From positions 102,967,291-103,031,290 of the forward strand of contig OY740773.1 of the NCBI GenBank assembly GCA_963513935.1: a DNA stretch of 64,000 bases. Reading direction: 5' to 3'. This stretch comes from Aphrophora alni (taxonomy: Eukaryota; Arthropoda; Insecta; Hemiptera; Aphrophoridae). Below the pieces are notes generated by a model, which saw nothing but the letters and a program-made list of their open reading frames with translations, did no database searches and had not been told where the DNA came from. Of this stretch, positions 1 through 14,164 are shown one piece after another. The number at the start of each line of letters is the position of its first letter. Positions within the stretch are counted from its first letter, which is position 1. The position numbers and the translations under genes are program-made.

Positions 1-374
1 GGGTAGAAGAAGTAGGAAGAAATTAATGTATTCAGTTCATTGTTTTATGATTGTTTGTAGAGGACATTTATGTTGTTTTATTTTAGTGTAATGGCTAAAC
101 ATTTGACACTAACTTTTTTCATTTTCATCATTTTCTACTGGATATTTAGTTACTTCGGTAATTTTAGTATTTCTGTCTTGTTTTTAATGCAGTTTTTAGA
201 AAAAGTATGTGTATGTTTCGATGCAACGCAACATTTTATTATTTAGAGAGGATAACTATATAATTATCTATTGATGATGAGAAGATATGAGACTATCATT
301 TTAAAGTTACTTTGAACATAATCTGTCCTATTAAATCCAATATTTTTTCTTAATATTTGTTTTTGTTTTCACAG
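1..374. other. 3' part of an intron, no recognised content
   Basis: AT-rich intronic sequence ending in the acceptor at 371-374. No transposon or structured motif was recognised. Confidence 0.6.
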
Positions 375-536
375 TTCAGGATTCAACCTTCATCTGCAAG
401 GCTTTCTGAAACAAGTACTCAACCGAGAAGGTTTATCTCAATCATGGGCAGATATTGTCGTACCATTAGCACATCAAGTTGTCGATACTATCAAGCCAGA
501 TCTAAGAACTGATACCGATGACATGGATATTCGAAA
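375..536 (+). CDS. Pikfyve: Pikfyve exon a (first exon in window): region leading into the CCT domain
   Basis: The acceptor is ttttcacag and the donor GTATGT. One leading base completes a codon begun in the previous exon outside the window. The reading frame gives SGFNLHLQGFLKQ...SWADIVVPLAHQ...DDMDIRK, matching the PIKfyve segment before the chaperonin-like domain. It ends with two bases of a Lys codon completed by the next exon. Confidence 0.93.
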
Positions 537-3500
537 GTATGTTCATAGACAATACTTTAATTGTTATGACAGGTTACTGTTGTTATCCAAATATGTTTTT
601 TTTAAATTGAGAAATTTAAAGAACAAGTGATTATCGTTCGTAAATATTACATTAAGATATAAACAGCTAGTATATACCATGTAAGCATTCACAGTAAGAT
701 GTATGACTTAAAACATAATATGTTATTTTAAATAAGTTTTTATTAACGTGTTAGGTATAATGTATCATGTAAAAATATAGTTTTGACACTCTCTCTCCAT
801 ATAATGAGGGAGAGAATCAAGCAACTGCCTCGATTTCAATATCAGTAAATATTATAAGGTCATAGTTTTGTGTTGTAAATATTTAATATCGTTAATTACC
901 TTAGAGGTTGTCCTCAGTCCGTATAATAGTTATGGCTACAGCGCTGTTTCGTCCAGCTGCAGTACCATACCTGTAGCTCGACAAGTAAGACCTTATAATG
1001 TGGCCACAAACAATTTTATTATTTATGTACGATGATTCATACTCTGATTTTATATGTGTTAGTGTTGTGTTGTGTTACGTGTTTATGTGTTAGTGCGGGC
1101 CTGACGAAGCCGACAGTGTTCGGCGAAACAGCGCTGTAGCCATAACTATTATACGGACTGAGGACAATCTCTAAGGTAGTTAACTGTATTATATATTAAA
1201 CAGTCCAAGGCAACACATTATACTTTATACAATATAAATATTTGTTGTTGTTTTATGGTAAGCTTGAGCTCTAGCCAATCAGCTTTCTGGGATCCTAGTA
1301 GAGTTGGGTTAGATTCTTCTTTTTTCTTAGGTTGACGCTCTCAGTTCATTTAAGTGTTTGGTTCACGACAGATTGTACAATCTTCCGAGATGGTAATATT
1401 TATTCGTTGAAGTTGAGCAGCAAGGCTATCGTGTTCTGTGTAGAGGCTGAAAGAGACTGCGGACATTTTGTATGGTTTGTTTTTTGTTTGTTCCTAATCG
1501 GTATCTATATTTATCCAGGGATTGTCTGCATTGCTTCTCTTGATTGTTAGTTTGTGGTTCCTTTTAAAGCTTTTTTAAGGATGGCTTTTACTGTTTTAAC
1601 TTTGCATGTGTGTATGGTTTGATGGAGTGTTGTACCTTTCTTTGCTAAGTTATTCGTTTTTCATTTCAAGCAATTCCATTGTACAACGGGATCCAATGCA
1701 ATGTGACTGGTTTCTTCAATTTATGGGGTGTATTAATATATGATGGATGTCCTTAAGTGTATTGTTTGTGGTTGTTGTGTATAACAGGATGGGTTGGGTT
1801 GCTGCTTCAGAATTTGACAAAATAACTATTTAAAAAAAATTGTGGTTATAGTTAATTGATTTTAAGTGCTCGTTTGAGATTGCCATTATTTCAGCATCAA
1901 AACTAATTTTTGTTCCAGAGTTTGCTTCTTCATTCTTCAATCTGTCTGTGTATTGTGTTAGCCAGTGGTTAGCTGGATACTAATTTTCAATTGTGTCCAG
2001 TGCAAGTTGTAAGCTCTGTTTAAGACAAGTCTGTTGTAAAAATATTTATTGTACAAATTACCACATAGACAACTGCTTTCTAGTTACTGTTTGATTATTA
2101 AAAAAACAATAATAGATTGACCAAATGTTGTATTATCAACAACTTAAAACTACAACTTTTTCTTTATAGTTTCCCGCCAAATTAAGACATTTGTCATACT
2201 TCTTAACAAACTATTGTATTCTGTCATTATAAAATACTGCAGCCTGTAATTTAAGCCACACCTAAACATTGGAATGAATTTTTCGTAATTTATACATTGA
2301 AATGGATAATGGTATAGTTACCAAATTGACAAATTTACTCCCACAAGTTGTAAAATAAATGTTGCAAACGATAGTCCTACATCCGTAGACTCCATAAAAA
2401 CTATCCATTGGTATCTTCTTACACTGTATTAAAACAAAAAATTACCATTAACCTTCGAACGCTCGCGTCCGCGGTATTAATATCGGTTTTTTACAAATAA
2501 CCGAGCAGCGTCGCTAGGCGCTGGAATTTTGTGCTGGGACCCACATGTATTCTCTAGTTAACTATTTACTCACCAGAATTCGCTCGGAGCCAACGCATGA
2601 TGTTTTTTCTCCCGTCACTGTTCAGTTGCAAAGTGGACAAAGTTGCTGATTGCATGAGCGGTGGGAAAATCCCTGCGACGCGATCAACGGTGTTCATTCA
2701 ACTTTATACAATAAAACTCATCAAATACTTAATTTTTTATATTTTTTTTCATCAAATGTTCTTGTAAAACATACTATGTTTTATTAATAAATATAATTGC
2801 AGCAATAATTTATGAAGAAATGGCAGTTAGAAACTCATAAGAAAAGAGTTTGTGATTGCGGCAAAAATGCTGTCATGCGAGCGCTTGTGTGAGTGCAAAA
2901 GACGTGAGCGCTCGAAGGTTAAATATTTATAAAGATTTTATTACTTATCTACAGAATTATCAAAGAGGTCAATAACACTACCTAGAACAATGTTAATTAC
3001 CATGTTATTTTTCTTCTCGGCCGCTATAAATTTATTATTAGTTTATTTTGACGTTGTGTCTACATTATTTCTCGAAATTATTTTGCAGAAATTCTGTTCA
3101 GTGACAGTCAGTCTTCAAAGAAATATGCATGATATTTCTTCATATGCATGGGAAGATGTTAATAACTATGTACAGACTGTACGTAAAGAGATGACACATT
3201 TCCCAATTGAATTTTTACTGCCGAGCTTGAATATACATGGCAGTATCCTGGTGGGTGTTGTACTGGAAAAAAAATCACTTATCATACAATGATGTTTATA
3301 AAATAATTCTTAAGTTCTTTATTGGACACAATAAACTGAATTGATTGTGGTGCCATGTTCCATGAAATCCACTAACAAAACATCCTCTTTAAGACAGTTG
3401 TCATGATTTTCCTGGGAAACAAGTTTTTTCAACACTTAAAAGGTTTTGTTTGGAAATTAATATGGCCCCACTCCATTGATTGATTTTTGTCTCTATGCGA

Positions 3501-6500
3501 CCAACTCAAGTTTCATTACATGTTACATTGATGTATCACTTTTTGGATCAAAACGCTCGAGGAAGGTTAATGCTATTCTTATTAATTGTTTTTGCATTGT
3601 TTCAAAAGCATTTTAGGCATTTGCTGTGCACAAAACTTGTAGTAGCCTAATTTTTCAATGATCACTTCGTGAAGCAGTGTGCAAGAGATCTGCAAAAAAT
3701 CATCAGAAAGCTCTGAAATGGTAAATAGGCAGTTCCTAATTATTCTTCTGAAACTAGTTCATCATTTATCCCAATCTGTGGAATGCTTCTCTCCTCATTT
3801 TGTACATAAGTCTGCTCATTTATAAACACTGTTTCACCAGATTCATTTGTTACATTCTCACCATAAAATTAAAAAGCTTACTCTTTAGAGTTTTTAGCAA
3901 AATAATTGAGCGTACTTTACAACTGGCAGGATTCTTAATTGCAGCAGATATTTTGAACACCACAAGCTCCGAAACATTGAAGCCATATCTCCCACCACAT
4001 CACACAGCAAAAGTGAATAGAAGTTACTATTTTAATAGTCCTCATATTTTCTTTCACTACATTAAAATTTTCAAAACTGGATAATATTTTTTCCGTAAAC
4101 ACGTGCTTATTATGAAAAATAATTATAAAAAAATTATTTGTAATAAAAGTAATATAATAAGGATACATTATTAAAATTTCTCGTAATATTACTTTACTTG
4201 TCTTTTTTTATTGAATATAGTTATAACCTGTTTGTTAAAATATTTTTATTTGTGATTTCAGTGAGTACAAAAATATTGATTTTATATTTGTAGGTATGTA
4301 CAGTTAAAGAAAGTAAGTGGTGGAATCAGAAGTGATAGTTGCATAGTGGCAGGAGTTGTTTGTTGCAAGAATCTTGCACACAGAGCGATGCCTACTCGTC
4401 TAACTAATCCAAGGATTTTATTGCTAAGTTGCGCAATTGTTTACCAGAGAATTGAAGGAAGACTTATGTCACTGGAGCCTGTCATGATGCAGGTATACAA
4501 TCAATTTATATTTTTAGAAAAATATATAGGAGTTTAAAACTGGATTTCTAATTTTTTGTAGAAAATTTCCTGGTCCGCAACTATTAAACTTTTATTTTTA
4601 CTTTCCTTTATTTTTACACTGTACCTTACTTTTATCACATATACATATTTTAAAAAAAAGATAGGGGTTAAAAATCAATGTTAGTGTTTGCGAAAAATCA
4701 GTATTTAGCTTATGAACATGTTTTTTAGAATTGTACTTGTGTTATCTATCATCTGTGAATAGCTCTACAGTCAAAACTTGTGGACCGATTTTGATAAAAT
4801 TACGTATGCGACCATATTTTCACCAAACCTTGTTTTTTTTTTTTTTTTTTTCAATAACTAAAAATCTGAAGTCACCACTATAAGACCAAAACTCAAAGAT
4901 CTCTAATGACTATGATCAAACTTTTCTAAGACTCAAAGAAGTAGTTACAATATTTACAATATTTGCAGATTCATAAGTTATCGGTAATACTTATTTTAAA
5001 TCTTTGATGTTGCTGTTTGTAAAAGACCTAATTTCTCAAAATTGGCTCTATTAATATCGTATATAGATGTTCAATGAGCACTGTGGTGAATGTGAACATA
5101 TAAAACACTGAAACCCCTACTACAAGTAACTTTTTCTGATCTTATACATTCAAAAATAATATTTTTTAAATTATTTATTTATATACTATATGAATGGAAA
5201 AATTATTTTTAGATAAGACTCCATACTGTTTCTTAGTAATTTCTTTAGTTGTGACACAGATTAAGTATTTCACGTTTTATTATTGATTAAAATGACTAGA
5301 GTTTATATTTACTATTTTTATGAGTACTCTAAAAAGTATTTGGTAATATTTAAAAAATTATATTTCTCTAATTAAATAGTGTTTTCTTCTTTTAATGAAA
5401 AAAATTCTTTTAATGCACTATAATTAATCCCTAAAGTGCATATATCTTAAAATAATGATTACAGTACTATTTATTTTCAATTTAAGGAACAAGAATATCT
5501 ACGCCATGTTGTTGCAAGAATCGCAGCTTTAGAACCAGATCTTGTACTTGTTCAAAAGAATGTTTCACGGTTGGCGCAAGAATCTCTTTTAAAATTGGGC
5601 ATCACGTTAGCATTGAACGTGAAGCCCAGTGTATTGGAAAGAGTTGCAAGAGTGACTAAGGCAGATATCCTCAAGTCCATTGATGCTCAAGTAGGTGGTA
5701 GGCCACAGCTAGGGACTTGCAAGTATTTCTATGTCAAAACATTCACCACTGAAAATGGTAAGTCTATAAACATTCTTTTGTATGATTATTTTTGTAACTA
5801 AAAATTGTACAAAGAAATTAAATAATTAATCTGTTACGAAAGTGTGTATTACTTACATAGTAAGTTTGGTAATGGCAAAAAAAAAAATTAACTTTAGTTT
5901 TTTGAGTTATCTTCACATTTCATGGCCTCAGGGAACTGAAAAAGTGATTGTCGTCATAACATTGTAGTCTGTATGTAAGCATAATAGCGGCCACAAAAGT
6001 TTAGGTAGGAACATGAAATTTTGAATAGGGGAGTAAGTGATCTCCTTATAGTATAGAGTATAGAACCTTATTGAAATTCAAAAAAAAAAAAAAAAAAAAA
6101 AAAAATGGCTACCATTTTAAACAGTTTTTGTTCATACCTCATATGTTATTCAAAAGATAACACTGAATTAATGAAAATTTATAGATTTCATTGTTCTATC
6201 TAATTATACCAACCTCGCTTCCCTACAATGACAAATAGCAAAGTTATTGTAAAAAACATAATTTCAAACACCGACCTCTCAAGACAATGTGAGATTCGTA
6301 CAGTTACGGGATCTGTCAGGGCTGAGTCACCGACATGATCATAGTGAGTGGAGTCTTCTTCCCAAATGTTCAGCTTCGAGACATTTAATCATCTTAATAG
6401 TTTCCACAGAGAAATGTTGAAATTTTAGGTAATAAATATGATGCGGATTCGCTGACCTACTTGAATCTAAAGATCATACAGTAGACATGCTCATTGAATG

Positions 6501-9500
6501 GCGTCGATGAGCAAACTGAATAGTCAGTTGGATTAGTGACTGTTGGCTTCAAAGATACTTCAACCCCACTGTTTAATAATTATCAATGTCGGGTTCCAAT
6601 AATACTAATGATGGAATTTAGAATTTAATAATTATGAAGGACCAGGTAATTAGCAACAATTAACAACTTGATTTAATCATGTGGGTATATGTGCAGTATA
6701 TGGACATTAAGATCTTAGAACCAATAAGTGTGATTTGTTACTTTGTGCAATTGATTTCAGTGAAGATACATAGTTGTTTGGTACGAACTGCAATACGAAA
6801 TGTTAACTTTTTTTCTAGCTAGAACACTCAAAGTCACTATATTATGTTCAAACACAAATGAAAAACACATCAGTGGTGTATTGTGAGCTGAAGATTCAGG
6901 CTATCTCATTTTGTATTTATTTTTCTGCTATATTTTATAATAAATCATTAATCATCACTCATTTTAATTTATTACATTTTTTTTCTATCCAAATGGAAAG
7001 ATAAAAACAATAAGCTATAGTTAAGAGGGACTACTGCACAAAAAATGATAGTAAAATAATAATGACAGAGATTTTAACAATCAACAGAAAGTGTTATAAA
7101 AATTATACTGTTATAATTTATTTAGGTCTATTAATTAAAACAACTTTGGAATAAAGTACAATCGGTTGACCATGTAGTGTTGTTTTTTAAAAATAAAATA
7201 TAATTTACAAACTACCATAGTTACATAATTAATTGTAATAATAAAATAACAAAATTATAAACAATAATTATAACTATACCAACGTGACACATGTACAATC
7301 ATCTGCGATCTGGGCAGGACACCAACTAATACTAGATGCACAATTTAATAACTAATAATAGACACGTACTTTTATGCAGCTAGCTATCCGAAGAGCGAAG
7401 ACCTCTTGTTTTAAATGTCATAGCCCCCACCTTACTCACTGTTGTTATAGCAATGCCACAGTTAATAATGGGGGAAGACTTCGCCTTTCTTTTCCGAAGA
7501 CATGTTGCGGTCAAATACTTAAATATATATGACATTCAAAATAACCTTTTAATTAAAAGTTTTTATTTAAAATAATGACGAATATATGTAACTTGATATG
7601 GTAGGCTTATAGATATTTATTTCATTCTTTTGTAATTAATATTTGAGCTTCACAGCTAGCCTAGCAAACCTAGAAAATATACAACTGATACACACATGTA
7701 CATAGAAAAAAGTAGATATGCAACAAAATTTTTTTTGTGACTTCAAGATACTAAAGGTTTGTAGAAAATTGACTGATTCGACAAGTCTGATGATTAACAG
7801 TGACAAAAAACTTGACTTAGGGTACCAAGTATCTAGTAAAGTTATGTCAAAGATACGGGCCGCGATCTCAATGTGTCACAGAAAGAAGAATCATGTTTTT
7901 TAGAGCTTTTAGACTTTACTCGATTCCTCTACGGAAGTTTTAAAATGCACACACTACATTTATATGTAATTTCAAAAATTGGATCAATATTCTCAACTTC
8001 TGCAAAATCTGATCACGGAATTCAACAATCGTTTTGAAGACTTCCACGAAATGAATGAAATGGAATTCCCAATTTTCAACAATCCATTCGATTTTGAAGC
8101 TTCACAGGCACCAGTTCATTTGCAAATAGAGTTGATAGATCTTCAATCGGACAGAAAAATTTAAAGAAGTTAACGCTCTTACATTTTATACACAATATTT
8201 CAAGAGTTTGGAAAACTACCCAGAATTAAAAAAGCATGCAGCACGCATTCTGTGCATGTTTGTGGTAGTACCTATTTATGTGAGCAGATGTTTTCCGTCA
8301 TGAAAATAAATAAGAACAAACATCGCACAAGAATTACGATTGAACATCTCCAATCAATTCTTAAAATAATTACAACAAATATGATACCTGACATCAATGA
8401 GCTTGTCAAAAACAAGAGAAGTCAGGTATCTGGATCCTCGAGCTCAAAATAATTACCCTCTTTTATAACTTTGATATGATTTTTAACAACCGTATATTAT
8501 ACTATAAAATTTAATAAATAAAATTTTATAATAATTCAGTACATTATTTTCATTTGAATCTGGCCCGCCTACACATTCTAAATTTAATATATGGCCCTCT
8601 GCAAAATTGAGTTTGACACCTCTCATCTATTACAATAAGGTAACCAATAGCAGAAAAGGTAGAAACTTAGTTTTATAAATATCTAAATTTGTCAACTTGT
8701 GCAACTAGTACCAATTTCTTAGTCTACATTCTTTGCGGTTTTCATTAACAATTTTAATATAATAAATTTTAAGTTATTGAGTATCTTAAGAATAGTTTGT
8801 TTATATCGTTCCTGCCCTGAACAAGTTTTTAGAATTATACATTTATTTATTTTTATAGTATAGAAAGAATGTTTTGGCAAAAGAATTAACAGAACACGTG
8901 AAACTTCTTCTTTTAAAATAATTAAAACTTCTTCTTTTGATAATTTTAGCACAGTTTAATCCTTAAACTAAAAATATTTGTGTAACAAGAACAAAGAAAA
9001 AAAACAAACCTATCAATTGTTTCTATTGTACTTTCAGATATACCAAAAACTTTAATGTTCTTAGAAGGATGTTCATCACCACACTTAGGTTGTACAGTAT
9101 TACTGCGAGGAGCTCCAACTTCAGAGCTTGCTAAACTGAAACGTGTAGCAAGTTGGTTAATTTTTGCTGTGTACAATTGGAGACTTGAAAGATCGTTTCT
9201 TATGGATGAATTTGCAAATCCTCCGACTGTATCGGTGGACAATTTTTTTGAAGATATACCTTCGAGTGAAAAAAAGAAAAAGTTACAAGATAGCAAAAGT
9301 GTTGATAGTTTAAGGGATAAGTTTGGCCTACCTGTCACAACATCTTCTCCTATGGAGGAAGTGACGGGAGTTTTAAATGGAAGTCCTGCTTCAATGCAGT
9401 TATTTCAGCCTTCAAAGATTGATGATGAAAATAATAGAGTTAATAATAGATTAGATGATATAGAGTCTTCTAGAAGTAGAAAAGTAGCCATAAAAACTAG

Positions 9501-12500
9501 TAGTGAAATAGAATTCGATTCTAAAAAAGGTTTAAGTGTATCGGAATATAATTCAGATAAGTTAAATGAATATAGTAGCAAAAATAATTCTCGATTAATA
9601 ATAAAAGACAAATCGTTAAGTGATGAACGAAAAATGAATGTTGAATCAATAAGTGATTTTAGTGATCCTTTACATCAGTATTTAAATCTTGAAGATGAAG
9701 TGTTTAGCGAGCATCCTACTGGGCAGGCATTGTCTGTCGAAGAGTTACCACAGCCAAATAGATTTCGTCAAGCACTGGATGATACTATTCTTTCTGTCTC
9801 TCCATTCCTAAAGGTTAGTTTTTTCTTTATACAGTGTTCAAAAGTTGTGGGGTTTCAAATTGTTATTACTCCCTAAGAAAACATTGTAGATGTATGGAAC
9901 AGCTGTTATTTAGTTTTATTCATATTTTAATTTAATGTTACAACAGTCTGTACTTGATGGAATTCCATGATAATGGAAATAATGAGATGATTATTTAATT
10001 CCACAAAACAGCTTTAATTGCGACATATGTTGCGCCGTTAGGCATTTTCAAATGTTTTGTGGAATTAAATAATCATCTCATTATTTCCATTATTCATATT
10101 TTGTTTTGTTTTAATAGCCTAAGCGATCGTTCTTTTCAACTGTTTACAGGCCTGAACATTCTTCTTTTATGACATTTATATGGTTCTAAGTATATTTTTC
10201 AAAAGAGTTTGAACAATTACAGAGATGAGTTGGGTAGTTGCAGAAGAGGTTTAAAGATCTGTACTTAACAATTAAGAAATTTTGTTCATACACGGGGCCA
10301 AGATTTAACCATTTGACCGTTAAACTATGCTGAATAGAAACTTTAAAAAAAAAAAAAAGATTGAATATACTAACTATTGAAAATTAAAAATCATATTTTA
10401 CCTAAATGGAACAACTTAAGAAGAAAACAAAATTGATTTAAATAAATGGAAGTTGTATCTGACAGGGGTGGTTTATCTTTCTAATACTTATATATGGTAC
10501 AAATTGGTTGGTAACCAAAGTCAATCTATTTTGGCTGAAAGGTTACCTATTTTCATACAAGTCATTTGTCAGGCATTGTCTATATTGTGGTTTTTTTAAC
10601 AAATGGATGTATGGCATTAGACCGGGCGTACACTACATCAAACAAAACATGACATGACAAGACGCTTTGTTTTGTGGATATGTTAGTAAATACACATGAC
10701 GTGATATGACAATTGACAGTGATAACTATCCTGTTGGTCCAAGTTGGACACTACTCCTTCAGCTACTTGTGTTTGTAATGTTCAGACACTAACATTAACA
10801 AGAGTATTTTTATTTTAGTTTTTTGTTATTTTTCAAGTGTTTTGCGTATTTAACTGTTTATTAATTCTTATTTAAAATTTACAAAGAGAAAAATGGATGA
10901 TGAGTAAGAAGTTACTATTTTATATAATTTTTAAAGAGTCATGTGACTCTGCACCGCATTTTCAGATCGAGTTGTTTCATACTGTTTGACAGAAGATGAA
11001 TGTTTCTGTACCTTCACCAAAAATTGCTCAAAGGCGGTTAATCGTGGCATCATGTTCTGCTTAATGCAGTGTATGGCAGCTCCATTTAAAGCCATAGAAA
11101 CCACGTCGTATCAGATGCTTTCCGTCAAAATGTCTTGTCTCATCGGATCTTGTTCGACATAGTGTGAATGCAGCCTTGTTTAAAATATGTAATGCAATTT
11201 TTATTTTGTTTTTAAAATAGTTTTATTATTATTAAATTCCAATCCACCAAACCGTAATCAAAATGCCATACGGTTGGGCAAAAACGTTAACCATATGACT
11301 TAGCAAAAATCCATAATTACCCATTACATTTCAGATATGTAGGTTGCTATAATGATTTTGACATACTATTTTCTTTGAAGCAATTTTTTATTTTAGTTCT
11401 GTGTGCCTTACTTGGAAACTGAAAGTGGACGTAATTGTCGGTTACGACAATATTTTCCTAAAGAAGTGTATTGGTCAGCACAGTTAACAGATCATGCTGC
11501 AGTTGGTAGAACAGCTTCCGTTGATACATTCCACAAGGATATTCCAAACAAATTAAATGGCACTGTGGTATGTATGACTTTATTTTAAGATTCAGTATGT
11601 ATCATTTTAAAAAAGTTCTCTCGTTTTATAAATAATTGAGTTAGTTGTAGTCATTTTATTTCCTCATTTTGTATGAAATAGAATTTTATTTAGTTAAATA
11701 AACATGTGTGGAAGAAAATAACAGTCCTAAAGTCAATAGCAAACAATGCAGAAAAACTTCTGTACTAAACATAATCTCATCTGAAAAAACAAACTATCAT
11801 TACAAGATAAAATAAAACTCTAACACAAGATCTCACAAAAAAATACGTTTACTTAATTAAACGCGTTTGATTAAGTAAACATAATTTTTGTGAGATCTTG
11901 TGTTCAAGTTTTATTTTATGTAATATTATCTCACAAGTCAAGCTCAATATTTATTGATCATTACAAGCACTAAATATTAAGTTACACACATACAGACACC
12001 ATTTACTATTGTTTACATGCCACATAGTAATAATCATTTACACATAATTTACAAACATTTAGAAAAAATATGAGAATAAACATTACAAACCAATGCAATC
12101 AATCGATAATTCAGTAAATGAAATAAAGATTGTCACAGCTTTGTTATCAGTTTCCACCAGAAGTTGATGATCTACTAAAAATAGCCAAAATGATTGGCCA
12201 TTAAAAATGAATTTTAAAATGATGTTATTGATTAATCCACAAGATAATTATACAGAGAAATAAACAATTCATGTAACTTTTGCCTTATTCAATTTTTTCT
12301 TGTTGTTTAAAGACGAAAAATCCCTCGGTCACTATCACCTTCAAAATTATAAGTTGAGTTTGTTGAGTATATAAATAATAGTTTTTAAGAATTTAAAACA
12401 TAGTTTTTGATAAAATAAAAGTAAAAATTAATAAATTCAGGGTTGAACAAGATCTAAGATATTTATAAAACATAGAGCATATGTTGTATTGTTACAAGTA

Positions 12501-14116
12501 CAGTAAAATATAAGTATACTATTTTTAATCAACAGCGTTGGTGTGAATTAAAGTATAATTTGAAATATGAGTAATGTAGAAGTAGGTACAGTAGGTTAAT
12601 GACAATTCAGCATCTAATGTGTCAGTCAGCTAGGCCGAATAATAAAAAAGCCAGATAGGCGGAATATTGAGAGTAAATCATATCTTCTATCTCTTCTCCG
12701 ATCAAAGAATTAACTGATTTTAAAGATTTACTTTACTTTACTTTTGTACATCCGTACATAAACTATTTAAAGATGGACTGTTAATATTTCTCGATCGCAG
12801 TCGGGATTATCTTCTGGTTACCGACTCACAATCTGCATTTATCAAACGATTTCTATTATACTTTGATTTAGACTTTGAGGTAAATGTCTAGTGTAGATCC
12901 TGTTGCGATTTAATATTGAAATTTAATGAAATCAAGCTGTACATACCTCATTTTGAAACAATGGGATCATCCTTTAGCTGGGAGGACCCTTTTTAAGTAT
13001 CTAAATCCGATATTTCTGTCTGAAATAATCAATTTAAATTACGAAATTTTAGGCGGCTTAGGTTAGCCATTTATCTACATTAATTCCTATGGCATCGGTG
13101 GTGAATATATTAAGTGTCTCATCACTCGATATTTATATTCATCCGCACAAATAGGTCTGGTTAAGTAACCATAAGAACTACAGGTTTGGGAAGGTCAATA
13201 TATATCCTTTACTTCCTTTGGTTCCATTACTAGGTCTAGCTGGTCAATATGTATAATATATATTGACCAGCCATATATATACATATTGACCTGCCGAAGC
13301 TAGTTCACGTGATTCTGAAATCATAGAGCGTAGTAATTTCTGTTAGAAAACAGTTAATGCGAGTACATCTTAAGTGACGCAATTCTCTTATCTATTACAT
13401 AACTTATGAAATGTAGGTGCATAGGCTCATTGTGTATTCTGAACATCGAATTTAAACTTGTAAAATGCTTATTTTCGGCAGAAATATTGGATTTTGATAC
13501 TTGAAAAAGGTCCTCCCAGCTAAAGGATGATCCAATTGTTTCAAAATGAGATATGTAAAACACGATTTCAATATTAAATCTGTAAGCATGGGACACTCTC
13601 CAACCAGTAATTAATAAAACATTATTTAATATTAAAAATAAATATGAACTAATAATAGGATGATAGAAATAATAAGTATTTTATAATAATAAATAATTAT
13701 AAAATGTATTTAAACAATCTTCAAACGAACAATAATAATAACCTAATGATTACAAATAAACAGTTTAAAACTATACAAGTGAAAACGTAATTTCAAATTG
13801 TGCGCGTCAGATAACACAGATGTTGCAAAAGGCCGTGCTAGCAGGAAATAAAACCCCGGAGAGATTTCCCATGAGCCTTAGCGAGGGCGTCTTCTCAAGA
13901 AAGCGTTTATTAGGATTGGGTTCTTTGCTATCAGTGGTTCAGTTTATGAGTTAATAAATACTTTATATTCTTTTACATTTATAGCATACAATGTAAGTTT
14001 AAACTATATAACATGTTTCCCTGATCCATTCAAATATTAAGATAACAATTAAAATCTATATTGCATATATTTAAAAGATGAACCCAGAATAGTTCCAGCT
14101 ATTTAAAGAAAAAGAA

Positions 14117-14164
<48 letters not shown>

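Noticed and set aside
3549..3570. AACGCTCGAGGAAGGTTAA, similar to the right end of TTAA MITE 1
   Set aside because: Imperfect, and no matching left end with TTAA could be placed.
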